64,000 nt of DNA from Xenoacremonium recifei (taxonomy: Eukaryota > Ascomycota > Sordariomycetes > Hypocreales > Nectriaceae), in the NCBI GenBank assembly GCA_012184525.1, contig WOFQ01000029.1:186001-250000 (forward strand), written 5' to 3'. The notes under the pieces are model-generated. The model saw nothing but the letters and a program-made list of their open reading frames with translations. It was not told the origin of the DNA and made no database searches. Below, piece by piece: positions 54,147 through 64,000 of this stretch (position 1 is the first letter of the stretch; every line of letters starts with the position of its first letter). Position numbers and translations under genes: made by a program.

Positions 54147-56290
54147 TTAGACCATTTGCAATACCCTATATGTTCCTGTTGGATTCCACGCCACCGAAAA
54201 GTCCATACCAACCTCATGATTATGACTCGCACCAAGCAAAGTGTTGCCCTGGGAATTCTGTGGCGAGAAATCAAAATGCCCAACACGACGATACACTGGT
54301 ACACTTGAATTCTGCTGGCCATTCGACTCACGTAGTTGAAGGATCAAACCACAAGTCCTAACACCGCGATAGCTCAACGAAACCTGCTCTTCAACGGATG
54401 CAACGAGAGGTAGTAGCCAAAGATCCATTTCGCTAACCTTGTCACCCAGAGCATAGTCGAGCAGGACCGGCTGTGAGCCGTTTATTGAGGCAAAGTTCCC
54501 ATTAATCCGGAAGCGGATGTCATACATCTTCATGAAGGTCGGGTTCTCGATTTTGAATGAAGAAAGCCAACCGCTAACAGTTAAACTTCCAGCAGAAACT
54601 GCGCCCGTGTTGTCGTTCTCTGCCATAGGTGTTATAGAACCATCTAACAGCTCGATAAGGTCTTTTCGAGTTTCTTGCGTGAACTTGTCGAACTTGAGGG
54701 GCAAGTCAACTGTAGCCCATGACCATGTAGGCTCTCGGAATATTGTTCGGGAATCAGTGTTGTTTCCCTCCGTCGTCCAACAAAGTTGGTCAACCACTCT
54801 TGATCGCCATAATCCAGCGAGATACTGATCTCCTGTAAGCTCTTTGAAGACCTTTGCTATGCCAGAAAGTGCGATAAGTTTGTCTTTTGAGAAGGTAAGC
54901 TTGCATGACGAGTAATCCTGGACGAGGTGTTTCCACAGCTGCGAGATCTCGTGCGGCATGACTCTGGGTACTGACAGTCTCTCAGCAGCCATCAATGTCT
55001 GCACGCCCGAGAGATCTTTTCTTTGCGAGAAGCTGTATGACATGTCCGATGTTGGTATGCCGTCGGGAAGACTTTCGCTCGCAAAAAGTTCGCCGCATCT
55101 CCAAAATATTTGGTGTTTTCCAAATTGGATAAGTCTTGCTGGCAGGAGTCGTTCTTGAAAGACCCAGCCGCGTTCCGTCAGAGGAGCATCTTTGAACTCG
55201 CCCTGCAGAGTTGAGCCATCCCACACGAGATACTCAGCGTTAGATCCTTCATTATCCCAACAGGTTCGAAGCTTGAAGCATTCCGACACGACAGGATCTC
55301 TTCTCCTAAAGAGGCCATGGGGATTACAATCAGGTTGGCCTTCAACCACGTTGCAAGCAGAGCAAGCATAGACTTGTCGCATTGCCAGAGCCTCCCGCTG
55401 CCAATCTTCTTTCGAGTCTTGCTGTATGCAGAGCGAGTCAATCCAGAGATATCGAATCGAAAGCAAGTGAGCAACTTGTACAGCGTCCTTGAACGTCTGT
55501 GGTAAATCTGCAATGAGGTTTGGGGATTTGAACTTTTCTCGGGTCGACGTATCGAGCACGGGGAAGCTGGATGTTCCCCAACGGTGACTTAGTGTCACGT
55601 AAGTGAACTCTGCCTTAGTTCGCTTCTCTTCTGACTGTTCGTCTAAGTGCCAGTGAAGACTGCCTGGAGGTCCGATATCGAGCAGACGAGTTGGTCTCCA
55701 TCCAGAAGCGGAATTCGGAATCCGCCAAGTACATCGTGTATGATTGTTCTTACAATTATGATACCATTTACGCATCAGATTCACAACTGAAGCGGATGAC
55801 ATTTCATCGTCAAGTCTTGCTACTCGCAGCTTTTTGCAACGATCAAGGTCTAAATCCAACATCAAATATGAGCATGCCATTCGCGAGTCGGGATAAGCAG
55901 CGTGTTCTTACCGATGGAGAGATTGCACAAATTGAAGAAAGCCGGACGATAATCTCTCTTGCCATTTGTCCTCTTCCAGGTCACTGTGAGTTGTAGAGCG
56001 AGATCGCGTTTGCCGTCAGCCTGGGGCATGAATGTGCATACACTGCCAAACTCGGAGAGGTCTTCCAAGCGACCAGAATCTGCAATGAGCAATCCGCTTA
56101 TACGGATACAGATATCACAATTCTTCTTTATCCCATACGTGAGCTGCTCAATGGAAGTATGAAGTTGAGCGCGGGCATCGCGGAAAGTCGTGGTGTAAAA
56201 ATACGTTTCTGGAGGGTGTCCGACTAGGATAGATGCACAAACATCGCAGAGTACCCCGTCTCTCAGACCCGGTACGCTATTCCGATCCAT
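54147..56290 (-). CDS. HET-domain protein, second
   Basis: Two exons (55912-56290, 54147-55849) give 693 aa; the intron is 62 bp with GTAAGA and TTTAG ends. The N-terminal 200 residues hold paired cysteines (CDVCASIL, CDICIRISG) seen in many fungal HET proteins. The HET domain follows: FTYVTLSHRWG near residue 207, IRYLWIDSLCIQQDSKEDW near residue 265 and RGWVFQERLLPARLIQF near residue 360. The C-terminus (WSWATVDLPL and later) is the usual variable part. It differs strongly from the other HET gene in architecture. Its target and partner are unknown. Confidence 0.93.
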
Positions 56291-57177
56291 GTCAGAAAGT
56301 GCCTATTCTGCATCCGATAGAGGTCACTGGGACGGCGAGAGAAGTGCATGCGGGTGAAGTGGCGTGAGAGTAAGCTGGCGGACAAGATGCGGGGGAGCGA
56401 CGATAGAGAAACGCATTCGAGCCGATCTTCCTATTCCACCTTCCAGGCACCAGTCACTGAGAATGAGGCCCACTTCTGTCACTTTCATAAGTAAAGAAGA
56501 AAAGTGAATGTACGAAGTTCTGACAGAGGGACACGAGTTGCTCACGACAAATGAAATTTGTATTTACGGATAATTATTAAGGGTCATACCCTTCGTACGG
56601 GATGCCATTATTATTTGCACGAAAGATTGTGCCCATCCAAGTATGCCTCAGCTCTTAAAGCATTGATATTAGAGTGATACATCCCAAATATATAAGCTGA
56701 TCTAGATCTCTATCCCTTCTTCAAACTCTACTTTCGACCTTAGACCAAAGTCCGCAAAATTGCTAATTGATCACTTGCCTTACAGAATTTCCGAAAGGCG
56801 TAATCTTCAGAAGCAAAAAATGACGTCGTGTTCTGCAAGCCGTCTGTTGCGAGCGAGTCGTGAGTCGTGAATGGGAGCAAACGATTTCGCGAAAGTGTAC
56901 GGAACCAATAGCGACGCGTCAAATAAATGAAAAGAAAGAGGCCAAATTTGATTTATGTCGGTTAATTGATGTTATGTCAATTTTACTCGTGAATTATCTC
57001 TGCCTACGTTCCTTCCCAGAAAACTTTCCGCTCGGTTTGTTTTCCTTCACAACACAATACTCTCTCTACCCTCACGCGAGGCCTTCACACTCACACACCG
57101 CACGTCCTTCAAGCACCGAGCCTTGTTCATCTCGTTCTGCGCATTTTATCCTACCTACATTCTCATCGTTCATCACC
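56291..57177. other. Intergenic between HET and dynamin-like genes
   Basis: No gene supported. A CT/CA-rich leader at about 57040-57177 precedes the dynamin-like start. A frame open upstream of that start (from 56860) is probably not translated. Confidence 0.5.
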
Positions 57178-59326
57178 ATGGAGCCTTCTTCGGGGGGATC
57201 CGGCGGCGGTGCCGGATTGGCCATCACCAATCGCCTACGCAAAATCGATCAGCTGCGAGTGAGAAACGTTGCCGCCTACTTGCCGCTGCCTCAGATCGTT
57301 GCAGTCGGCGATCAGGGCGCAGGCAAGTCGTCGCTGTTGCGGAGCTTGACTGGCATTCCATTTCCTCGAGGCCAGCAGCTCTGCACTCGGTATGCTACCG
57401 AAATCACCCACCACCGTGATGATCGAACCCGAGTCAGCGTCAGCATCATCCCTGGCCCAAATGCCTCCCCGGATGACAAGGCCCGTCTCAACTCTTACCG
57501 TAAAGAGTTCCGCACTATGGAGGAACTTAATTCTAGGTTTGCTGAAGTCCGGGATGAGGTATGTCTCCGAGGCTCTTCAACGTGGGAGTGCTTGGCTAAC
57601 TGATTTTGACGCAGGTCATCATTCACATGGGCATCAGATCAGAGAGAAACGCGGCCGGAGAAAAGGCTTTCAGCGAGGACACTCTAAAGATCGAACAATA
57701 CGGCCCGGATAAAGAGCACTTCACCCTCATCGACGTACCAGGCATCTTTCGCGCCACTGCAGAAGGGATTGCCACGGCACAAGACCAAGAACTCGTCAAA
57801 GAAATGGTCAAGACCTATATTCAAGATGAGCGTACCATCATTCTTGCTGTTCTTCCAGCTAACGTCGACATCGCAACTCAGGAGACTCTGACACTCGCGG
57901 AGGAGGTCGACAAGACTGGTGAGCGCACTCTGGGAATCCTCACCAAGCCGGATCTGGTGAGAGCGCCGAGTGCCCAAGACGTCGTTTGCAACCTGGTGCG
58001 AGATCAGCGACGCCCTCTGACTCTAGGCTATCACATTGTACAAACTCTTGGCGGCGAAAGGGGGGACAAGCTCAAGGAAGCTCCGTGGAACAAACTGCCA
58101 GATACATGCGTTGGTGTTGACCCGTTGCGTAAGAAGTTGCAGTCCCTATTGAGTCAAGTTTACGACAGGGAATTCCGCAAGGTCCGAGCTACATTGTGCC
58201 AGCTACTCGCAAAGGCTCGAGAGGACCTGAAGAATGCTGGAGACTCACACCAGACAGAGAGAGAGCAACTGCAGTACCTTGTCAAGGTTTCTGTTGAGTT
58301 TCAGCACCTTGTTCGCGCCGCCATCAAAGCGGATTATTCAGTCAGCGACATCTTCAAGGACCACGACCTTCGTCTCGTTACCGCTGTAGCCGACGTCTCG
58401 GAAACTTTCAGCTTCGAGTTCAAGCAGTTTGCACATACTTATAAGTTCAACACTGCCAGCGCCGAGGTCCCGAGCCCAGAAGCAGTTGACACTAATACTG
58501 GCGTTTCTGTCGCTGAGGCCAGAAGCTCTCTAGCTCACGGTGTAAACGTAAATGAGTTTCCAGATCTCGCCGGCATCATCGAGACAGACTGGAGTCGTCT
58601 TTTACCAAAGGAAGGTATCACGGAATGGATTGCTGCTATGCATATACAGTCTCGAGCATTGGAAGTTGGGAATTCCGGTCCGCTTCTGCTCAGGAACGCA
58701 TTTCGCGAGCAATCTGCGGGCTGGGGACTAATTGCAAGACAGTACGTCAGCAAGGTAATCTTGGTTATCCACAGGTTTATCATCAAGGCTCTCGAAAAAG
58801 TGTGCTCGGATCCCAAAGTTCGCGAGGGGATTGTGATCGGAAGAGCATCGACCACGCCATGCATTTGTTCAACGTTGAAAGGGACGGATTTCTTTTCGCT
58901 GTCAACCAATCCTTCGGCATCAACCTCAGACACTCTCAAGGTAAGCGCATGAAAGCGGCGCTTGAGGGGAAAGCACGAATCCAGGTTGGAACTGAGGCCT
59001 ACCTCACTCTTTCAGATGTTGGATCAACGATCAGTGACCAAAGCAGTGCTGATCAAACAGTAGAAGAGATCCACGACTTGCTTGAAGCCTACTACATGGC
59101 AGCTCGGAAGCGCTTCAAGGATAACGTCCTCCTCCAGGCAGTCGACCATTACCTCCTGTCTGGACCGGAAAGCCCTCTGGCCATCTTCACGGCGAATTGG
59201 GTCCTTGAGCGGAGCACCGAGGAGCTGTCGGCCATTGCAGGCGAGTCAGTTATGGCCATGGAAAATCGAGCGAAACTCCAGGCTACTGTGAAGGATCTGG
59301 AAGAGGCCATTGAGATTTTGTCTTAA
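57178..59326 (+). CDS. Dynamin-family GTPase, frame broken in the middle/stalk region
   Basis: Exon 1 is 57178-57558; after a 56-bp intron the frame runs from 57615. G1 GDQGAGKSS (residues 44-52), G3 DVPG (167-170) and G4 TKPD (237-240) are intact, so the GTPase domain is complete. Near 58820-58850 the conserved reading moves to another frame: before it LEKVCSDPKVREGI, after it KSIDHAMHLFNVERDGFLF through to EILS at 59326. Read straight, the protein would stop at 58952 (572 aa) and lose its C-terminal helical part. Family members have about nine more residues between these blocks, which fits a small deletion. A predicted 44-bp intron (58800-58843) would rescue the frame but removes conserved codons. 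It could be a pseudogene, a mis-sequenced site, or a truncated protein. Confidence 0.8.
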
Positions 59327-60274
59327 GGTTGAGCATACCCGGGTGGTGGGAATTGTTTGTGGAGGATGAATTTTTAGGAGTCGCAGGTAACGAAGGTCGA
59401 TAGGACGGTAATGTAGGGCAGTAAGCCTGAGGCGTATCATCCCCCAGCGCTCTGTGATGTTGCCAACAGACCTACTCGTGTCCTTTTGAAACCCATGTGG
59501 CACGACTTGCACCGACTCCTTGCTTTCGTCCACCACTAATCAAACTCGTGCATGTTCTATCATAGGATTCCCGCATCCCAAGGCAGCAAATGCGCCAAAT
59601 GCGCCAAATGCGCCAAATGCGGTATATAGGCAAGCAAGGATGATCTGGGTTGGTTCACTAGGCTAGCTACGACCTTGCTGCGGCCTTCACGTGATACATT
59701 TAGGCAGACACGAGGAGAGATGGCTTCTTTGCTGAAGGTAATTAAACGATGTCAAGCCACCTTCGTTTGACTGATTGCACAATGACAGGATATCCCATCC
59801 CTTGTAGTGTCTGCTCAAATAATCTCACGTCGAAAGACGACCATCTAAAGCATCTCTTACTACACCAGGTCGGTCAATCTCAAGTCCAACTCGAGAAAAC
59901 TCTCTGATATTACACAGTCTCAAGTTACTGCATTGGTTCAGCATCTCATGACATTGACGGTCGTTCACAACCCCGAGCCAGCAGACGCCATGTTAGAAAC
60001 CGGGTGTCCGAATAAATGCACCAACAGAATTACGCCCGAGGGCCGCCAATGCACCCTGTGCAGCCCAGATGGAAGGAAATGAGGGCTAAACGGGATTGGA
60101 ATGGGAAGACGACTTCAAACGCGGGTTGGTGTTTGAGTCAAAACTTTGCATCACGTCTCAGAATTTCGTCGATTTGCCATGCGATTTAATTACCTTTATA
60201 TTGAAGCCTGTATTGTCTAGGTGTACTGAATTTCGGCCATCCCATCGTGTTCCTCTTTCCGGCACTTCATTTTT
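59327..60274. other. Intergenic between convergent genes
   Basis: Nearly 1 kb without a supportable gene. It holds a 9-bp tandem repeat at 59588-59622, listed separately. Confidence 0.5.
59588..59622. repeat. 9-bp tandem repeat AAATGCGCC, nearly four copies
   Basis: Three exact AAATGCGCC units followed by AAATGCGG. It is a minisatellite in the 3' intergenic space; no function is indicated. Confidence 0.85.
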
Positions 60275-62296
60275 CTATCCAAAAGTCCTAGCCACTGACC
60301 TTGCCTCGTCCAAGTTTCCCAGAAACACATCTAATGCCGTGTCCATCAATATTCTACTATTCAACAGAGTCCGCTCTACATCGTTTGATGTCGGACGACA
60401 AAACAAAACCACGTAACCATCTTTCGTATATCCCTCCACATTCTCCTTCAGGGTTTGCGCGCCACACATATCCAGGGTATCGGTGGTCTGAAAGTCCATA
60501 ATCAAGCCATCCACGTGCTCGTGGTAAGCGATGCTTTCCTTCAAATGAGTGCTTAGACTTCCACTATTTGCAAATGTCAAAGATGTTCCGATCTTTACAA
60601 TCAAAAACTGCCGTGTTCGGACTGGTAGGTGAGAGCTGGATCGCAATCCTTCCGCCGTGACCAACGTCTCGCACCATATCTGGCCCTGAGACTGTGTTGA
60701 GTGGCGGATCACTGTAATAAGGGTGATGCAAAACCCAATCACGACTCCCAGGCCCATGGAGTGAAGGAAAATGGCTAGGAAAACAGCCATCATTAAAGAC
60801 AATTCACTCCATGCCTTTGTTCCCACAAGGTACGTGATATCAGGATGTGACTCCTCCATCATCGAGATGCCAACCGCCATGCTCATTGCTGCCAGCGTAG
60901 GTTTAGGCACGTAGTAAAGGTAAGGGGTCACAAACATGACGCAGGTAAGACTGATAATGCTAAGAAAGACGCTACTCATCCGCGTTGTGCCGCCGACTTG
61001 CACGTTGAGCTTACTTCTGCCGAATCCTCCAAAGGCGGGAAGCGTTGAGAAACATCCGCCGACGAGATTTGCCACCCCGAGCGCGACAAGCTCGCGGTCG
61101 GCTTTCGGGCCTGCCACGGCTCTTCGGTTGTCGGGTCCCGGCGGTCGTAGTGACTTGGCTGCGACGGAGGATTCAAAATAACCCAGCAAAGCGATGAGCA
61201 CCGATGTACCCGCCATTGTCTGAAGGCGATCCAGGCCGTCGAGGCTGAATTCGAATGGCCAGTTTGGTGATGGAAAGCCTAGCCCGGACGAGCCAACAGA
61301 CCCGACGATCTCCAGCCCATGGGATGCGAGACTGAGTGTGAATGTGAGTACAGCTGTGATTAAAATGGCCACAAGTCGGTCAGGAAAGAGAAGCATGGAT
61401 TTGTATTTGCCACCGAAACGTCTCTTCACGGAGCTATTGTCCTGTTAACCAAGTCCATGTTGGACCATGAAAGCAAGTCTGACTTACGTGCAAATCAAAA
61501 TGAAAGCGAGGGTTGTCGATGACATTAACGCACTTGTGACATGGCTGTCTTTAATATATGCAACCAAGAACGCCAGCTTGAACAGGGCAGTGCTGTCGGA
61601 AACACCGTCTTCTTTCGCAAGGTTCTCCAAACCGAGACTCGGAATAGCCTGCTCGATAATGAGAACCAATCCGACACCGCTGATGAAACCATGCATGAAG
61701 GGTCGGCTGAGGATCTTGTCGATGAATCCGAGCCTCAGCGTGCCAGCAGCTATCAGCATGGAACCTGCCAGTGCTGTGACATAGCCACAGAGAAGTGCGC
61801 TGTCAGACGCCGAAGCCAGATTTCCGCGCACGGCAGCGCCGACGAGTAGCGATCCAGTGGCTTCTGGCCCGACTATCATCAACGGGGCTGACCCGAGCAG
61901 CGCGTATATTATGGGGTGGAAGATGAAGGCGTAGAGGCTGCTTCCGGGACGGACATGGCCCAGGTTTGCAAATGAGAAGCTCAGAGGGATATAGAGTGAT
62001 GCAACGGTTAATGAGGCGACAAGATCACCTTTGAGGCTATCGCGCGCATAGTGTCGTATTGAGGGGACGGAGGGGAGGATTCGGAGGTTCACGTTGTCGC
62101 CTGTCACACCTGTAGCGACTCGAATGCGCTGGGACAGCAGTGGTTTCGACTGCTCGTTGACGCCATCGTCCTGCCGTTCAGTATCGTAGTCCGATATTGA
62201 CGATCCCCAAGAAGGCGACGGGGAACTGCTGCTCGGCTCGGCAAGGCGACGATCCGATACCGATATTCCGTTGTTTTTCAACGAGCCATAGTCCAT
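60275..62296 (-). CDS. SulP family anion (sulfate) transporter with STAS domain
   Basis: Two exons (61488-62296, 60275-61433) encode 655 aa; the 54-bp intron ends at AATAG. A Ser/Pro-rich cytosolic N-terminus of about 85 residues is followed by RDSLKGDLVASLTVASLYIPLS, the start of the SulP core (family: D.iaG.tv...iPq). Further marks are IVGPEATGSLLVG, FGGFGRSKLNVQVGG and ESHPDITYLVGTKAWSELSLM. The C-terminal 130 residues (LIVKIGTSLTFANSGSLSTHL ... GLIMDFQTTDTLDMCGAQTL) form a STAS domain. The degenerate Q in IPLS, and the N-terminal length, suggest a relative of vacuolar or atypical sulfate or molybdate carriers rather than the main plasma-membrane sulfate permease. The ion is not decided. 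Confidence 0.92.
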
Positions 62297-62997
62297 CGCG
62301 GGGTGTTTGCGGCCTCGCCGCCTCGCGTAGTTGATGCCCGATAAGTTACCAGGCCTCGCGAGTCTTCACAGAGCGGCAGAACAGTCAATAACGCGCATGT
62401 GAAGGTGAGATGGTGTTGAAGGAGGGCATGTTTTTCCTCAGTGGTTTTTCTTGGACAAGATAAAGCAAAAACAAGGATTCTGCACCGGAAGGAACAGATC
62501 GTCGATGCAACAGCGCGAATCTGCTCCCGCTGTTGGGCGGAAATATGACAAGATAAGCCGGGTGTGTGCCAGCCAGCGAAACACAGGTTATTTGGCCACC
62601 CACCACTTCGGAGCACTAATGCCGGACTTCCTCCTGCTGGGTGTACTCGGTTAATATTACTGGGCAGTCTCGGGCTGCTCTGCGCTGTTGCAGACGGCCA
62701 GGTGGCATTCCAGCGAGCGTGTGACTATTCGTAGTCCCCGGACTAGGCATAATCGGTGGACAGTTTCTTCATCAAGTTGCCTAGCTTTACTGACGCCATC
62801 GCTGAGACGCCCGTTATCTTGGTGCGAGACCTGAGTTGCTTACGTCTTACAGGCGTTTTACAACCTGTTTCACCTATATCCGTACAGCGAACTCCGTCGG
62901 ATCTCGGTCATATCATGATTCATCTCAATTTGCAACCCCCAACTGTGCTTTGCGCTAAAAACTAAACCAGACTAACATGACACTGCATTCACTAACT
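62297..62997. other. Intergenic, promoter of SulP gene
   Basis: No gene supported. Two GATAA words lie near 62458 and 62553; no repeat or palindrome stands out. Confidence 0.5.
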
Positions 62998-64000
62998 CTA
63001 GATCTGCCATTTGCCCTTGGGCGGCGCGCCATCGCTTTCCGGCGACTCACTGTCTTCGGCGGGCGTCCTGACCAGATTGCGGTTCTTGTTCCAGTACAGC
63101 CAAGTAGCAAACGTTACAAAGACCAAAGTCCCCGCATACAAACACATAATAGCCAGGAAAGCATGCGTGTACCGAGGCGCATCGTTATCGCGGAAGAGCT
63201 GCTGCCCAGCCAGACCTCCAAGATTCGCGCCCATGACGACCAGAGCTTGACCAACGCATAGGGCCTTATTTTCCCGCACGTTGGCTGACAGCCATGCGCT
63301 GTTGATGCCCTGGAAGGTAGCATTGCCAGCCATGAAGAGTACGAAGACAGCGTACTTGGCCCATTTGTCTGTGTTCAGCACGAGAGCATACTGCACACCA
63401 GCGAAGATCAGAGCATAAGCCGTGCAGACAAAGCTAACTGGGCCGCGCAGTCTAGTGCGATCCGACACGAAGGCGGCGAAGAGCGACAAGCCAACGAGAG
63501 CGAAGTTGTAGACAGACGCCAGCAAATTTGCCTTGATCTTGCCGAAACCGAGATTCTTGACGATAGTTGGTCCGTACAGCACCAAGCCGCCCTTGGGGAC
63601 CAGGGAAATGAAGGCAATGGCGGCGTGCAGCCAGATGAGACGGTTACGGTACAGGTAGTGGAAGGCCTCCTTGGGTGTGAAGGATAAGAGCCTGAGGGCG
63701 GAGTGGTCGCCATCCTCGAGAACAACACGACGGCTCATGATGTCGCGCTCGCGGTCGGTGAACATGTCCAAGCCAGCGATGCCGATAAGTGGGCGAGTGT
63801 GAGACGGAGTCCTGGGCAGGAAGAGGCAGAAGGATAAGGAGACGAGGACGGTAAAGAGGCCGTCAAGGAGGAACAGCCACTGCATCCCCTGAGTCAGCTT
63901 TAAATCGAGGAGTGAGCGAGTTTGTTTTCAGACTTACCTGCCAGTCGTGGAGCCCAGCCACACCGTCAAGGTTGAAGATTCCGGCGGCAATGAGCGCGCT
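62998..64000 (-). CDS. MFS permease, anion:cation symporter, 5' partial
   Basis: The 3' part of a gene that continues past the right edge. Exons in view are 63938-64000 and 62998-63888; the intron (63889-63937, 49 bp) joins DWQ to GMQWLFLLDG. The visible 317 residues include DGLFTVLVSLSFCLFLPRTP at the end of the first half, a cytosolic loop with FTDRERDIMSRRV, and the second six spans, ending with a polar tail GAPPKGKWQI. The DxxFTxxER loop is typical of the Dal5-like ACS group (allantoate, nicotinate, pantothenate and similar). The substrate is unknown. It is oriented head-to-tail with the SulP gene. Confidence 0.9.

Noticed and set aside
58625..59326. A separate gene for the second part of the dynamin-like locus
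   Set aside because: Its content continues the dynamin stalk of the same protein, so a frame break in one gene is the simpler reading.

Overview
The window is nuclear DNA of a filamentous ascomycete (Pezizomycotina). The evidence is many 46-90 bp introns with GTAAGT-like donors and CTAAC/ACTAAT-like branch sites, and families that are expanded in that group: HET-domain proteins, Zn2Cys6 regulators, MFS permeases of the TRI12 and anion:cation symporter types, NmrA and SDR enzymes. The mix resembles a Sordariomycete of the Fusarium kind, but that placement is inference. I read 25 protein-coding loci (two run off the window ends and one carries a frameshift) and one clear pseudogene. No rRNA, CRISPR array or intact transposon was seen. 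Exon boundaries were read by hand, and spliced lengths were checked to be multiples of three for every complete multi-exon gene except the frameshifted dynamin-like one.

Layout. 1-1.1 kb: 3' part of an intracellular subtilisin-like domain protein. 1.4-5 kb: a TRI12-type efflux pump and an EthD-domain protein. 5.9-6.9 kb: an SDR. 7.4-13.1 kb: a secreted phosphoesterase (phospholipase C-like) divergent from a membrane-anchored multicopper oxidase. 13.4-19.4 kb: four genes of unknown function. 19.5-24.2 kb: an intracellular GH1 beta-glucosidase divergent from an MFS sugar transporter, a likely beta-glucoside uptake and hydrolysis pair. 24.6-28.1 kb: an RWD/DUF1115 protein and a Zn2Cys6 regulator. 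28.5-29.5 kb: a decayed TauD/TfdA-type dioxygenase. 29.6-48.5 kb: a compact run of nine catabolic-looking genes. 49-56.3 kb: two HET-domain genes flanking a divergent NmrA/SDR pair. 57.2-59.3 kb: a frameshifted dynamin-like GTPase. 60.3-64 kb: a SulP anion transporter with a STAS domain and a second anion:cation symporter cut by the window end.

The most interesting segment is 29.6-48.5 kb. It holds two ACS-type permeases, one DHA1-type transporter, two Zn2Cys6 regulators, an M20D amidohydrolase, an amidase-signature hydrolase, a DAO-type FAD oxidase and an aspartate-type aminotransferase. Together these could import an amide or N-acyl compound, cleave it, oxidise the amine and move the nitrogen to a 2-oxo acid. 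Two of its promoters carry inverted pairs of the octamer CGGCTATC, and other short words are shared between its promoters. I do not recognise it as a named cluster; the substrate is unknown and the whole pathway is inference from families and order.
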